DNA from: Blautia wexlerae DSM 19850
GTDB taxonomy: Bacteria; Bacillota; Clostridia; Lachnospirales; Lachnospiraceae
DNA length: 64,000 bases
Assembly: GCF_025148125.1 (NCBI RefSeq)
Contig: NZ_CP102267.1
Location: 2,490,501-2,554,500 of the forward strand
Direction of reading: 5' to 3'
Position 1 is the stretch's first letter; every line of letters begins with the position of its first letter. Of this stretch, positions 43,385-53,446 are shown piece after piece. A model generated the notes under the pieces. That model saw only the letters and a list, made by a program, of their open reading frames with translations, searched no databases and was not told the origin of the DNA. The position numbers and the translations under genes were made by a program.

Positions 43385-43457
43385 TATGTTATTAACTATG
43401 GAAAGAATCTTGTTCCGGATACTATGCTTCTTTCCATCACAACAAGGAGGATACAAA

Positions 43458-44432
43458 ATGGGAAACAAAGCCTTTGACGTAACCGCATTAGGCGAATTAT
43501 TGATTGACTTTACTGAAAACGGAAACAGCGCACAGGGAAATCCAATGCTGGAAGCCAATCCGGGCGGTGCTCCATGCAACGTGCTTGCAATGCTTGAGAA
43601 GCTTGGCAAAAAAACTGCATTCATCGGCAAAGTCGGAAACGACATGTTCGGAACCCAGCTTAAGAATGCCGTAGAGGAAGTAGGGATCGACACCCGCAAC
43701 CTTGTGATCGACAACGAGGTACACACAACACTTGCCTTTGTACATACTTATCCTGACGGAGACAGAGATTTCTCCTTCTACCGTAACCCGGGTGCAGATA
43801 TGATGCTTACCAAAGACGAAATCCAGGAAGACCTGATCAGAGATTCCAGAATCTTCCACTTCGGAACTCTTTCTTCCACTCACGAAGGAGTACGCGAAGC
43901 AACCCGCTATGCCATCGATGTTGCAAAAGAAGCCGGATGTATCGTCAGCTTCGACCCGAACCTTCGTCCGCCATTATGGAAATCTCTGGATGACGCAAAG
44001 GCAGAGATCGAATACGGCCTTGGCAAATGCGATATTCTGAAAATCTCAGATAACGAAGTTGAATTCCTGTTCGGAACTACAGACTATGACAAAGGCGCCG
44101 CACTTCTGAAAGAGAAATATAACATTCCGCTTATCCTTATCACACTTGGAAAAGACGGAAGCCGCGCTTACTACAAAGACATGAAAGTAGAGGCTGCTCC
44201 TTTCCTTCAGGAAAAGACTATCGAAACAACAGGTGCAGGCGATACCTTCTGCGCAAGTTCCTTAAATTATGTTCTGGAACATGGTCTGGACAATCTGACA
44301 GAAGAAAACTTAAAAGAACTGCTCACATTCGCAAATGCGGCAGCTTCTCTGATCACCACACGCAAGGGTGCTCTTCGCGTTATGTCCACCAAAGAAGAGG
44401 TTCTTGACTTTATGAAATCAAGAGGATGTTAA
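43458..44432 (+). CDS. PfkB-family carbohydrate kinase (probable fructokinase)
   Basis: 324 residues from the ATG at 43458, which follows AAGGAGG. Ribokinase-fold motifs: the N-terminal ALGELLIDF, GGAPCNVLAMLEKLGKK (PfkB signature 1) and the ATP/anion-hole GAGDTFCASSLNYVL (signature 2, catalytic Asp in GAGD). It phosphorylates a free hexose, most likely fructose, feeding fructose 6-phosphate to the PPi-type phosphofructokinase. It has its own promoter and terminator and is monocistronic. Confidence 0.92.
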   Translation: MGNKAFDVTALGELLIDFTENGNSAQGNPMLEANPGGAPCNVLAMLEKLGKKTAFIGKVGNDMFGTQLKNAVEEVGIDTRNLVIDNEVHTTLAFVHTYPDGDRDFSFYRNPGADMMLTKDEIQEDLIRDSRIFHFGTLSSTHEGVREATRYAIDVAKEAGCIVSFDPNLRPPLWKSLDDAKAEIEYGLGKCDILKISDNEVEFLFGTTDYDKGAALLKEKYNIPLILITLGKDGSRAYYKDMKVEAAPFLQEKTIETTGAGDTFCASSLNYVLEHGLDNLTEENLKELLTFANAAASLITTRKGALRVMSTKEEVLDFMKSRGC

Positions 44433-44460
44433 TTTTATTTCCTTAACAGACAATAATAAT

Positions 44461-44494
44461 GAAGCCCGCTGCACTGCCAGACAGGGCTTCCTTT
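44461..44494 (+). terminator. Terminator of the fructokinase gene
   Basis: GAAGCCC, 16-base loop, GGGCTTC, then CTTTT. Confidence 0.8.
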
Positions 44495-44574
44495 TAATTC
44501 TCATATTTACACCGGACTGTTTACGCTGATACCGGTTCCGGTTTGTTACTATTATATAAGGATGTGTTTTTATA

Positions 44575-45603
44575 ATGAATTCATCAGATAATTTTCAGGA
44601 TTCTGCTCTTTCCCGTCTTATGCCCTTGATGAACAGTTCTTTTACTCCCGGACAGGCACAGGCTACTGTGGATAATTTTCAGGATCCGGATCAACGGCAG
44701 ATTGCACAGGCTGAATTATATTATTTCTCCGGACGTGCAGAAGAATGCAGAAGTATTGCGGAACTTTATCTCCAGGACAAGGATCTCTGTCTTCGCCTGT
44801 CCGCAGCACTTTTATATTCTTTTTCCAATCTTACTCTGGGCAATCCATCTGCTTCCAGAATGGGATTCAGAAATATTCAGGAATGTCTTCTTCTCGCAAA
44901 AGACAGTTCTGCACCAAAAGGAATCATGGCCTCCTGTGTTTTTGCCAACTATCTGGCCATGGTACTGATGCATCTTCCCACAGACGGACTTCCTCCTCTT
45001 CAGGATTTTCTGCCATCTTTACCCTCAGGGCTTCGCGCTTATGCTGTTTATATCCTCGCTCATAACGCTTATCTTCACAAAGAATATAAACGGGCGCTGG
45101 GATTATGCCAGTCTGTCTTTCTGATGCTTGACGGCTGTTATCCTGTTGCCATGGAATATCTCTACTGCGTGATTATTATGTGTCTGATCAACCTGAAGCA
45201 GCAGGATGAGGCCAGAGAAGCTCTGATAAAAGCATGGAACATGGCAAAACCGGATGGATTTCTGGAACCGTTTATCGAACATCATGGATTGATGCTTGGA
45301 CAGATTGAAGCCTGCATCAAACCTGCAGAACCGGAAAGTTACAGACAGCTTTCCCAGGCAGTTATTGCTTTCAGTCGTGGTTGGATGGCTATTCATAATC
45401 CACAGCTTCAGTCCTCTGTTACAGATAAACTGACGCCTATGGAATACTCCATAGCCATGCTCGCAAGCAAAGGCTGGACCAATCAGGAAATCGCAAAACA
45501 ACTGTCTCTGTCCCCCAATACGATCAAACATTATCTTTCCCGCATTTTCCATCTGTTGGGTATAGAAAAACGCGAAGAACTGAAACCATTTGTAAATAAA
45601 TAA
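44575..45603 (+). CDS. LuxR-family transcriptional regulator with TPR-like sensor
   Basis: 342 residues. A helical N-terminal region (about 1-270) has TPR-like pairs (AQAELYYFSGRAEECRSIAE, YILAHNAYLHKEYKRALGL). A C-terminal LuxR helix-turn-helix follows (about 282-340): LTPMEYSIAMLASKGWTNQE, IAKQLSLSPNTIKHYLSRIF. No receiver or P-loop is present, so it differs from MalT. It probably responds to a protein or small ligand bound by the repeats. It lies just before the large secreted protein gene and could control it, although a terminator separates them. Confidence 0.88.
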   Translation: MNSSDNFQDSALSRLMPLMNSSFTPGQAQATVDNFQDPDQRQIAQAELYYFSGRAEECRSIAELYLQDKDLCLRLSAALLYSFSNLTLGNPSASRMGFRNIQECLLLAKDSSAPKGIMASCVFANYLAMVLMHLPTDGLPPLQDFLPSLPSGLRAYAVYILAHNAYLHKEYKRALGLCQSVFLMLDGCYPVAMEYLYCVIIMCLINLKQQDEAREALIKAWNMAKPDGFLEPFIEHHGLMLGQIEACIKPAEPESYRQLSQAVIAFSRGWMAIHNPQLQSSVTDKLTPMEYSIAMLASKGWTNQEIAKQLSLSPNTIKHYLSRIFHLLGIEKREELKPFVNK

Positions 45604-45604
45604 T

Positions 45605-45626
45605 GGCAAAAAGGCACTTTTTTGCC
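45605..45626 (+). terminator. Terminator of the LuxR gene
   Basis: GGCAAAAA, 5-base loop, TTTTTTGCC, immediately after the stop codon. Confidence 0.65.
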
Positions 45627-45708
45627 TTCTAACGGGCATTATATAATTTCATTCCATGATGTATAATATCCCTATAAACATATATTTTATAACAGGGAGG
45701 CGATCTTT

Positions 45709-48700
45709 ATGAGAAAGAAATTATTAGCCGGGGTTATGGCACTTGCACTGTGTTCCACAAACATGCCCCCCCAGACTATATTTGCGCAGGAATTTACTTC
45801 CGGGAATCCGGAAGAAGTATCCGAGGTCTTTACTGATACCAATCAGGAGTCAGCAGAAGAAGAACTATCTGTTTTTGCTTCGGAGAGTGTACCTGAATTT
45901 AGTAGTGAAACAAATATTGCACCAGCTACTACTGATGTAACGGAATCTACAATAGACATTGATTTAACTGATCCTACTAACTCTGAATATTATGACGCTG
46001 AAACTGGAAGATTGGAAATAGACAAAATCAACGGCGGCGGTTCGTACAGATTTAAAGGTAGTGGTAACATTAATTCTCCAACCACAGTCCCCATTCGCAT
46101 TAGAACGTCTAGAGAAACTAATATTTATCTGAACAATGTATATATTGTTGCTGACTTAGTGCCAGCACTGGACATACAAACTTATAACATCGTCAATATA
46201 TATTTAGAAAATAACAACTTCCTAGAAACGCAAAACTCTAATAGTTACGAATCAGCTTTGAAGATGGAATTTTCTCTTCCTACAATATATTCCCAAAACA
46301 ATAGTGGCAGTTTAACTGTATCTTCCACATCCGGAACTGGTATCCGTATCGGAAGTGGTTCACTTACTATCAAGGGCGGCTCGGTAACTGCATCTTCCTC
46401 ATCCGGAACTGGTATCGATATCGGAAGTGGTTCACTTACTATCAAGGGCGGCTCGGTAACTGCATCTTCCACATCCGGAACTGGTATCAAAAGTAAGTCA
46501 CTTACTATCGAAGACGGCTCGGTAAAAGCCTCTTCCACACTCGGAACTGGTATCGAAAGTGGTTCACTTACTATCAATGGCGGCTCGGTAACTGCATCTT
46601 CCGCGAATGAGACGGAAAAAGGCATCAGTAGTAACCAGATTACTATTAATGGCGGCTCGGTAAAAGCCTCTTCCGTATCCAGCTCCCCCAAAAACACCCA
46701 AGGGGACGACGTTTACTGTTGTACTATTGAAAATCCAAAATCTGAGGCTGTAATAATTGATAGAAATCCTACGTCATGGGAACCCAAGAATCACCAAGCA
46801 GTCGATCCGCTGTACGCATGGCTAACCGGTGAAACGCATACTATTTCTGTCGGAAATACAACACAAACCTATTATTTTGACAAAAATAATAATAATAATG
46901 AATTCAAGCCTATTACAAATCGGAACTTTACATTTACTAAGCCATCGAATTTAACATATGATGGAACAGCGCAAAAAGCCCCTTTAAAATGCAATATTGA
47001 AGATATAAAAGATGAAATTAAACTGTCCTATTATAATAAAGATGATGGTCAGCAATCAGATGAGGCTATCAATGCAGGAACTTATACCGTAACGGCAAAT
47101 ATAGCAGGAAACATTTTTGCAGATGAGTCTTGGACTTTCACGATCAAGCCTCGAAACCTTAATATTTCAATTAATGATATAGAAAGGAAATATGGAGAAA
47201 ATAATCCTGAATTAACCTATTTAATATCTCCAAATACATCTCTAGTTGCTAATGATACTACCGACATTTTAGGTATAACGCTTACAACTACGGCAAATAA
47301 AGATACAGCCGCCAACACAACTTGGCCAATCACGATGTATTATACAACTAAAAATTATACTATAAATGCAACTCCCGGAAAACTTACAATTAAACCAGCA
47401 ACATTTAATGAAAATTCCATCAAAATTACAGCATATAGTGGAACATATGATGGCAGTGAGCACCCAGTTATAAATGACGTTTCAGTCTATCCAGATGACA
47501 GTAAGGTCGAATATTCAACAGAAACCGGAACTCCTAACTGGAATACAACCTGTCCAAAAGTAAAAAACGTATCTGATTCTAAAAAAACAAAAGTATGGAT
47601 ACGTATCAGCAAAGATAATTATGAGCCATGGTTTTCTGGTGAAATTCAAGCAACAATCTCTCCAGCAAAGATAGCAAATCTTCCTTTGGACCCCCAGATA
47701 TTCGTTCCATGGACTTGTAAGAAAGTTGCAGATATAACCACTAACTTACCCACAAACTGGAACTGGCAAGATTCTTCTAAGTATTTACAGTTAGGAAGTA
47801 ATTCTGTTATCGCAGTTTATAACGGTTCTGATGCAGGCAAAGGCAATTATGAAAGAGAAACTGTTACTTACACAATCACGAGAAGTAAATGTACACACGA
47901 ACACACCGCAGGACGTTACTACTCCTCTCCATCCTGTACTTCCAGCGGATATAGCGGAGATACCTACTGTAAAGACTGTAATGAAACAATTTCCTATGGA
48001 TACACCATTTCCGCATACGGCCATGACTATGACAGTGGCGTTATCACTACAGAACCAACTGCAGAAACTGACGGAATCATAACTTACACCTGTAAGCGGT
48101 GCAAACATCAGGATACAAAAACCCTCGGTAAACTTGGTGACGGAGAACCTTACATTGAGGGAAGTTTCCAGAAGAAAGGCTGGGATGCTGTCAATGATCT
48201 GATTAAGGCTTCCAAAGAAAAAGATACCATTTCCATTACCCTGAACGGTTCCAGGACACTTCCTGCTTCTGTTTTATCCGAAATAAAAGGTAAAGATATT
48301 TCCCTGAACCTTGATATGGAGAATGGTTTCATCTGGAAGATCAACGGTACTTCCATTACAGCAGAAACACCTGCGGATATAGATCTTTCTGTTACAAACA
48401 CAGCAGAATATATCCCGGCAGCATTATACAGCCTGATATCCACAAACCAGAATGATTTCGGTTTCCATCTTGGAAGAAGCGGAGCTTTCGATTTCCCGGC
48501 TGTGCTTTCTGTAAAGGCAGATGCTTCCTGTGCAGGACTTATGGCAAATCTGTTCTGGTATGATGTTGAGAATGGGGTTCTGCAGTGTATCCAGACTGTA
48601 ACTGTAGGCGGTGCATTTGAGCGCAGTATTCCATATGCTGACTTTACCCTTTCCAAAGGACAGGATTATTTCATAGCATTTGGTACAGAATCTCTCAATG

Positions 48701-49368
48701 GCAGAGTCATTCACACAGACGGAAGTATCACAGATGAAAACGGTGCATACCTGCGTCCTGCCAACACAAAGATTTCCAGCCACTCCATTGACAGAAATAA
48801 ATTAACTGTCAAACTTTCCAAAGGATGTGCAGGTGCTCAGGGTTATGACTTCGTGATCAGTAAGAAATCAAACATGCTTCAGACCTGTAAATTCAGCAAA
48901 ACAGTTTCCTCAACCGGCAAGCCACAGGCATCTTTCAGATATCTGGCAAAAGGTACCTGGTATGTGGCAGCCCGAAGCTGGGTTCTGGATGAACAGGGCA
49001 ATAAGGTCTATGGTTCCTGGACAAAGATCAAGAAGATCAAGATCACTGTTGTCACACCACAGCAGCCAAAGATCAGGAATATTACTGTAGAAGGAAACAC
49101 TGTGACTGTTACTTACACAAAATGCAAAAATGCCACAGGTTACGAAATCCTGCTCGGAAACAAATACAAGACCTCCGCAGGTGAGAAATATCCGGTTAAG
49201 AAATATGTGAAACGTACAGAAGGCAAAAATACCGTAACTGTAACCTTTACAAATGTAAAGAAAGGCACCTGGTATGTGACAGTACGTTCCTGGAATAAGA
49301 CATCCAAAAATAAATCCAGAGTTTACAGTCCATATTCCGATATAAAAAAATTCAAAGTCAAAAAATAG
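45709..49368 (+). CDS. Large secreted repeat protein (MBG-like and zinc-ribbon-like domains)
   Basis: 1,219 residues. A signal peptide (about 1-27, ends TIFAQE) is followed by an acidic Ser-rich stretch. A beta-solenoid-like region with short tandem repeats (about 205-320, unit SGSLTIKGGSVTASS) resembles carbohydrate-binding-like domains. MBG-type domains follow (about 405-640, LTYDGTAQKAPL, YGENNPELTYLI). A Cys/His segment (about 725-805, CTHEHTAGRYY ... CKDCNETI ... CKRCKH) is the kind seen in Lachnospiraceae surface proteins. The C-terminus has two fibronectin-like repeats (each with KGTWYV.VRSW). No LPxTG or membrane anchor is visible, so it is probably released or held by its repeats. 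The start follows AGGGAGGCGA. It ends at a 26-bp perfect terminator. Confidence 0.82.
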   Translation: MRKKLLAGVMALALCSTNMPPQTIFAQEFTSGNPEEVSEVFTDTNQESAEEELSVFASESVPEFSSETNIAPATTDVTESTIDIDLTDPTNSEYYDAETGRLEIDKINGGGSYRFKGSGNINSPTTVPIRIRTSRETNIYLNNVYIVADLVPALDIQTYNIVNIYLENNNFLETQNSNSYESALKMEFSLPTIYSQNNSGSLTVSSTSGTGIRIGSGSLTIKGGSVTASSSSGTGIDIGSGSLTIKGGSVTASSTSGTGIKSKSLTIEDGSVKASSTLGTGIESGSLTINGGSVTASSANETEKGISSNQITINGGSVKASSVSSSPKNTQGDDVYCCTIENPKSEAVIIDRNPTSWEPKNHQAVDPLYAWLTGETHTISVGNTTQTYYFDKNNNNNEFKPITNRNFTFTKPSNLTYDGTAQKAPLKCNIEDIKDEIKLSYYNKDDGQQSDEAINAGTYTVTANIAGNIFADESWTFTIKPRNLNISINDIERKYGENNPELTYLISPNTSLVANDTTDILGITLTTTANKDTAANTTWPITMYYTTKNYTINATPGKLTIKPATFNENSIKITAYSGTYDGSEHPVINDVSVYPDDSKVEYSTETGTPNWNTTCPKVKNVSDSKKTKVWIRISKDNYEPWFSGEIQATISPAKIANLPLDPQIFVPWTCKKVADITTNLPTNWNWQDSSKYLQLGSNSVIAVYNGSDAGKGNYERETVTYTITRSKCTHEHTAGRYYSSPSCTSSGYSGDTYCKDCNETISYGYTISAYGHDYDSGVITTEPTAETDGIITYTCKRCKHQDTKTLGKLGDGEPYIEGSFQKKGWDAVNDLIKASKEKDTISITLNGSRTLPASVLSEIKGKDISLNLDMENGFIWKINGTSITAETPADIDLSVTNTAEYIPAALYSLISTNQNDFGFHLGRSGAFDFPAVLSVKADASCAGLMANLFWYDVENGVLQCIQTVTVGGAFERSIPYADFTLSKGQDYFIAFGTESLNGRVIHTDGSITDENGAYLRPANTKISSHSIDRNKLTVKLSKGCAGAQGYDFVISKKSNMLQTCKFSKTVSSTGKPQASFRYLAKGTWYVAARSWVLDEQGNKVYGSWTKIKKIKITVVTPQQPKIRNITVEGNTVTVTYTKCKNATGYEILLGNKYKTSAGEKYPVKKYVKRTEGKNTVTVTFTNVKKGTWYVTVRSWNKTSKNKSRVYSPYSDIKKFKVKK
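46321..46668 (+). repeat. In-frame tandem repeat within the secreted protein gene
   Basis: Five units of 72, 72, 66, 66 and 72 bases, each beginning TCTTCC and containing TCACTTACTATC or a close variant. The unit change of 6 bases removes two codons, so the frame is kept. Units 1 and 2 are nearly identical, which points to recent duplication and possible length variation between strains. Confidence 0.9.
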
Positions 49369-49376
49369 TTTATAGT

Positions 49377-49436
49377 AAAGTAATAAAAAATCTCCTGTGA
49401 TTGCAACCAGAATCACAGGAGATTTTTTATTACTTT
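49377..49436. terminator. Perfect 26-bp bidirectional terminator
   Basis: AAAGTAATAAAAAATCTCCT (start of the left arm) through GTGATT pairs without mismatch with 49411-49436 around an 8-base loop. Runs of A and T flank both sides, so it ends the convergent secreted protein and serA transcripts. Confidence 0.95.
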
Positions 49437-49452
49437 TTCAGATCAATGTTTC

Positions 49453-50616
49453 TTATTTTACTACACGTACTCTGGAAACACCTTCAATTGCTTTCAGTTC
49501 ATCCAGTGCTTCTCTGGATGCTACGCTTTCCAGATCAATGAGAGTATAAGCGTATTCGCCTTTGCTCTTGTTTGTCATATCTGCGATGTTCAGACCTTCT
49601 GCACCAAGGATCTTGGTGAACTGGCTGATCATGTTCGGGATGTTTTTGTGGCAGATGGCAATACGTCCTACTGCTACGCAGGTTCCCATATCACAATTGG
49701 GGAAGTTTACAGAGTTCTTGATATTTCCGTTCTCAAGGAAATCTCTTACTTCTTTTACTGCCATTACCGCACAGTTTTCTTCGGATTCCTCTGTGGAAGC
49801 TCCAAGATGTGGAGTTACCAGGATTCCCTTATGTCCTGCTACTGTATGGTTTGCAAAGTCTGTCACATATTTCTTCACTTTTCCGCTGTCTAATGCTTCG
49901 ATCAGAGCATCCTCATCAACCAGAAGATCGCGGGCAAAGTTCAGAAGTACTACGCCGTCTTTCATCTTGTCTAATGCTTCTTTGTTGATCATCTCTTTTG
50001 TGCTGTCAAGAAGAGGTACATGGATGGTGATGTAATTACACTGGGAATAAATCTCATCCAGGCTCTTGATATGTTTGATGGTGCGGGAAAGATTCCATGC
50101 AGCATCAATGGAAATGTATGGGTCATATCCGTATACTTCCATTCCAAGTGCAGAAGCAGCGTTTGCCACCATTGCTCCGATGGCACCAAGACCGATGATA
50201 CCCAGCTTCTTGCCCATGATCTCGCATCCTGCAAACTGTTTCTTCTGTTTCTCAGCGAGTTTATCGATGTCTTCCTGGTCTTTCTCTTTGGCAACCCATT
50301 CGATACCGCCTACGATATCACGGGAAGCAAGGAGCATACCTGCAAGTACAAGCTCCTTCACACCGTTTGCATTGGCGCCCGGTGTGTTAAATACTACCAC
50401 ACCTTTCTCTGCACAGTCCTTTACCGGAATATTGTTGACACCTGCACCTGCACGTGCGATTACTTTTACGCTCTCAGGAAGCTCCATGTCATGCATCTTT
50501 GCACTTCTTACAAGGACTGCATCACACTCCTGCAGATCTTCGCTTTTCTTATATTCTTCATCAAATAATCCCAGACCTTTTTCTGCAATGGGATTCAGGC
50601 AATGATACTGAAACAT
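49453..50616 (-). CDS. serA: D-3-phosphoglycerate dehydrogenase
   Basis: 387 residues, the short form. It oxidises 3-phosphoglycerate with NAD+ as first step of serine synthesis. Substrate domain with IARAGAGVNNIPV; Rossmann GLGAIGAMVANAA (about 140), with Asp after GMEVYGYDPY; catalytic His in ILVTPHLGASTEES; and a C-terminal ACT-like domain (about 315-387, SKGEYAYTLIDLE) that could sense serine. The ATG overlaps the serC stop (TAATG), so the two serine genes are coupled. Confidence 0.95.
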   Translation of the reverse strand: MFQYHCLNPIAEKGLGLFDEEYKKSEDLQECDAVLVRSAKMHDMELPESVKVIARAGAGVNNIPVKDCAEKGVVVFNTPGANANGVKELVLAGMLLASRDIVGGIEWVAKEKDQEDIDKLAEKQKKQFAGCEIMGKKLGIIGLGAIGAMVANAASALGMEVYGYDPYISIDAAWNLSRTIKHIKSLDEIYSQCNYITIHVPLLDSTKEMINKEALDKMKDGVVLLNFARDLLVDEDALIEALDSGKVKKYVTDFANHTVAGHKGILVTPHLGASTEESEENCAVMAVKEVRDFLENGNIKNSVNFPNCDMGTCVAVGRIAICHKNIPNMISQFTKILGAEGLNIADMTNKSKGEYAYTLIDLESVASREALDELKAIEGVSRVRVVK

Positions 50617-51698
50617 TATGCATTTTCCTCCTCAAACTTCTTCATGAAAGCAACCAGTGCTTCCACACCTTCTTTTGGCATAGCGTTGTAGATACTTGCA
50701 CGCATACCGCCCACTGTACGGTGTCCCTTTAAGTTTACAAGTCCTGCCTCTTTTGCTTCTTTTACAAATTTGGCATCCATGTCCTTGTCACCCGTTACGA
50801 ATGGTACATTCATAAGAGAACGGTCTTCCGGTACAACAGTTCCTTTGAACAGCTTGCTCTGATCAAGGAAATCATAGAGGATTTTCGCTTTCTCAATGTT
50901 ACGTCTCTGCATTTCTTCCAGGCCGCCCATTTTCTTCAGCCATTTGAAGACCTTACCGCATACATAGATGCAGTAACAGTTTGGAGTATTGTAAAGAGAA
51001 CCTGCATCTGCCTGTGTTTTGAATTTCAGCATAGTAGGTGTTCCTTCCAGAACATCATCTGTGATCAGATCTTCGCGGATGATGGAGATTACCATACCTG
51101 CTGGTCCGATATTCTTCTGTACACCGCCATAGATGATTCCATATTTGGATACATCAACAGGCTCAGATAAGAAGCAGGAGGAAACATCTGCTACCAGAGT
51201 TTTTCCTTTTGTGTTGGGAAGTTTCTTGAATTTTGTTCCGTAGATTGTGTTGTTTTCACAAATATATACATAGTCTGCATCCGGGCTGATCGGAAGGTCG
51301 CTGCAGTCAGGAATATAGGAGAAAGTTTTATCCTCGGAAGAAGCGATCTTGTTTGCTTTTCCATATTTCTGTGCTTCCTGGTATGCTTTCTTTGCCCACT
51401 GTCCTGTTACAATGTAATCAGCTACCTTGTTCTTCATAAGGTTCATAGGGATTGCTGCAAACTGCTGGGAAGCTCCGCCCTGAAGGAATAATACCTTATA
51501 ATTATCCGGAATCTTCATCAGATCACGGAGATCCTGCTCTGCCTCGTCAATGATCTTCTGGAAATCAGCACTTCTGTGGCTCATTTCCATTACAGACATA
51601 CCAGTTCCCTGATAGTCCATCATCTCCTCTGCAACTTCTTTCAGTACCTCTTCCGGCAGTACAGCCGGTCCTGCGGAAAAATTATACACTCTGCTCAT
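50616..51698 (-). CDS. serC: Phosphoserine aminotransferase
   Basis: 360 residues. The class V aminotransferase fold opens with YNFSAGPAVLPEEVL; FLQGGASQQFAAIPMNLM is the PLP phosphate region, and the Schiff-base Lys is in YGGVQKNIGPAGM (about 195). It makes phosphoserine from phosphohydroxypyruvate and glutamate. It overlaps ilvB by 4 bp and serA by 1 bp, so serine genes are appended to a branched-chain operon. The phosphatase SerB is not in the window. Confidence 0.95.
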   Translation of the reverse strand: MSRVYNFSAGPAVLPEEVLKEVAEEMMDYQGTGMSVMEMSHRSADFQKIIDEAEQDLRDLMKIPDNYKVLFLQGGASQQFAAIPMNLMKNKVADYIVTGQWAKKAYQEAQKYGKANKIASSEDKTFSYIPDCSDLPISPDADYVYICENNTIYGTKFKKLPNTKGKTLVADVSSCFLSEPVDVSKYGIIYGGVQKNIGPAGMVISIIREDLITDDVLEGTPTMLKFKTQADAGSLYNTPNCYCIYVCGKVFKWLKKMGGLEEMQRRNIEKAKILYDFLDQSKLFKGTVVPEDRSLMNVPFVTGDKDMDAKFVKEAKEAGLVNLKGHRTVGGMRASIYNAMPKEGVEALVAFMKKFEEENA

Positions 51699-53371
51699 TT
51701 TTTCATATCCTCCTCATCAAAAATATCATCAATGCTTGCGCCTGCCGGTACCATCGGGAATACGCTGAGATCCTGATCGATCATACAGTCAAGTACGATA
51801 GGTCCCGGACATGCCAGAGCCTCTTTTAATGCAGGCTCTACCTCTTCCATCTTTGTGATACGGATTGCTTTTGCTCCCATGGCTTCTGCCAGCTTCACAA
51901 AATCTACTGCATCATTTAAAATTGTATGGGAATATCTGTGGTCATAGAACAAGGTCTGCCACTGACGTACCATTCCCAGTACATGATTGTTCAATACGAT
52001 TTCTATTAAAGGTCTGCCACAGCGGACTGCTGTTGCGATCTCATTCATATTCATACGGAAACATCCGTCACCTGCGATGTTTACTACAGTTTTGTCCGGT
52101 CTTCCCATCTTGGCACCGATTGCTGCACCAAGTCCATATCCCATAGTTCCCAGGCCACCGGAAGAAAGGAAAGTTCTTGGCTCTTTGTATTTGAAATACT
52201 GAGCTGCCCACATCTGGTTCTGTCCAACCTCTGTTGTGATGATGGCATCTCCTTTTGTCAGTTCGTACAGCTTTTCAATAATGTATGGGCCTGTAAGCTG
52301 GGAATGATCATATCTTAACGGATATTTTTCCTTCAGTTCACTGATATGTGCAGTCCATTCCGGATGTCTCATTTCCGGAACCTCTGCCAGAATATGTTTG
52401 AGAACTTCTTTCTCATCTCCTACCACACTTGCATCTACTACGATATTTTTGTTAATTTCTGCAGCATCTACGTCAATCTGGAGAATCTTCGCATTCTTTG
52501 CAAAGGTCTTCGTGTTTCCTGTGACACGGTCACTGAATCTGGCTCCCAGCACGATCAGGAGATCGCAGCCTGAGACACCGAGATTGGAAGTTTTGGTCCC
52601 ATGCATTCCAAGCATTCCTGTGTACAGAGGATCTTCTCCGGAAAATCCCCCCTTACCCATAAGACTGTCACATACAGGAGCGTCGATTCTGTGAGCAAGT
52701 TCTGTCACTTCTCTGGATGCCTCTGAGATAATCGTGCCACCGCCTGTAAAAATAAATGGTCTCTTCGCTTCTTTGATCATCTGTACTGCAGTTGCAATGT
52801 CTTCGTCTTTGATGGTGTCTGTTTTCGGTGTGATCTCAGCAGGAGCGCAGGCAGTATATTCATATTTCGCACCTGTCACATCCTTGGTCACATCTACAAG
52901 CACAGGACCGGGACGTCCACTCTTTGCAATATAGAATGCTCTGCGTACAGTGTCTGCCAGAGTAGTAATGTCTTTTACGATAAAGCTGTGCTTTGTAATA
53001 GGCATTACAATTCCGGTAATATCAACCTCCTGGAAAGAATCCTTTCCGAGCAGCGGTGTTCCCACGTTACATGTGATTGCCACCATTGGTACGGAATCCA
53101 TGTATGCGGTAGCGATTCCTGTTACCAGATTGGTAGCTCCGGGACCAGAAGTTGCAAGACACACACCGACTTTACCGGTTGCTCTTGCGTATCCGTCTGC
53201 TGCATGGGATGCTCCCTGCTCATGAGAAGTCAGTACATGTGTGATCTGGTCTTTATATTCATAGAGGGCGTCATATACATTCAGGATGGCACCGCCCGGA
53301 TATCCGAATACAGTGTCAACGCCCTGTTCTTTTAAACATTCAACGATGATTTCAGCACCTGTAAGCTGCAT
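51695..53371 (-). CDS. ilvB: Acetolactate synthase large subunit
   Basis: 558 residues. ThDP enzyme: the activating Glu is in TSHEQGASHAADGYARATG (about 50), the ThDP-Mg motif is GDGCFRMNMNEIATA (about 440), and the FAD-like middle domain and the length fit the anabolic type. It condenses two pyruvate, or pyruvate and 2-oxobutyrate. No regulatory subunit IlvN lies in this operon, although the anabolic enzyme usually has one; it may be elsewhere. The ATG of serC overlaps its stop by 4 bp. Confidence 0.93.
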   Translation of the reverse strand: MQLTGAEIIVECLKEQGVDTVFGYPGGAILNVYDALYEYKDQITHVLTSHEQGASHAADGYARATGKVGVCLATSGPGATNLVTGIATAYMDSVPMVAITCNVGTPLLGKDSFQEVDITGIVMPITKHSFIVKDITTLADTVRRAFYIAKSGRPGPVLVDVTKDVTGAKYEYTACAPAEITPKTDTIKDEDIATAVQMIKEAKRPFIFTGGGTIISEASREVTELAHRIDAPVCDSLMGKGGFSGEDPLYTGMLGMHGTKTSNLGVSGCDLLIVLGARFSDRVTGNTKTFAKNAKILQIDVDAAEINKNIVVDASVVGDEKEVLKHILAEVPEMRHPEWTAHISELKEKYPLRYDHSQLTGPYIIEKLYELTKGDAIITTEVGQNQMWAAQYFKYKEPRTFLSSGGLGTMGYGLGAAIGAKMGRPDKTVVNIAGDGCFRMNMNEIATAVRCGRPLIEIVLNNHVLGMVRQWQTLFYDHRYSHTILNDAVDFVKLAEAMGAKAIRITKMEEVEPALKEALACPGPIVLDCMIDQDLSVFPMVPAGASIDDIFDEEDMKK

Positions 53372-53446
53372 CTTTACGTATCCTCCTAACTTTTCAGGCA
53401 GGAATCACAGGTTATGCTGCAATTCCCGCCGGGTACTTGTTCATCT

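Noticed and set aside
46321..46668. CRISPR-like array
   Set aside because: The repeats are contiguous without unique spacers, keep the reading frame and encode a protein repeat.
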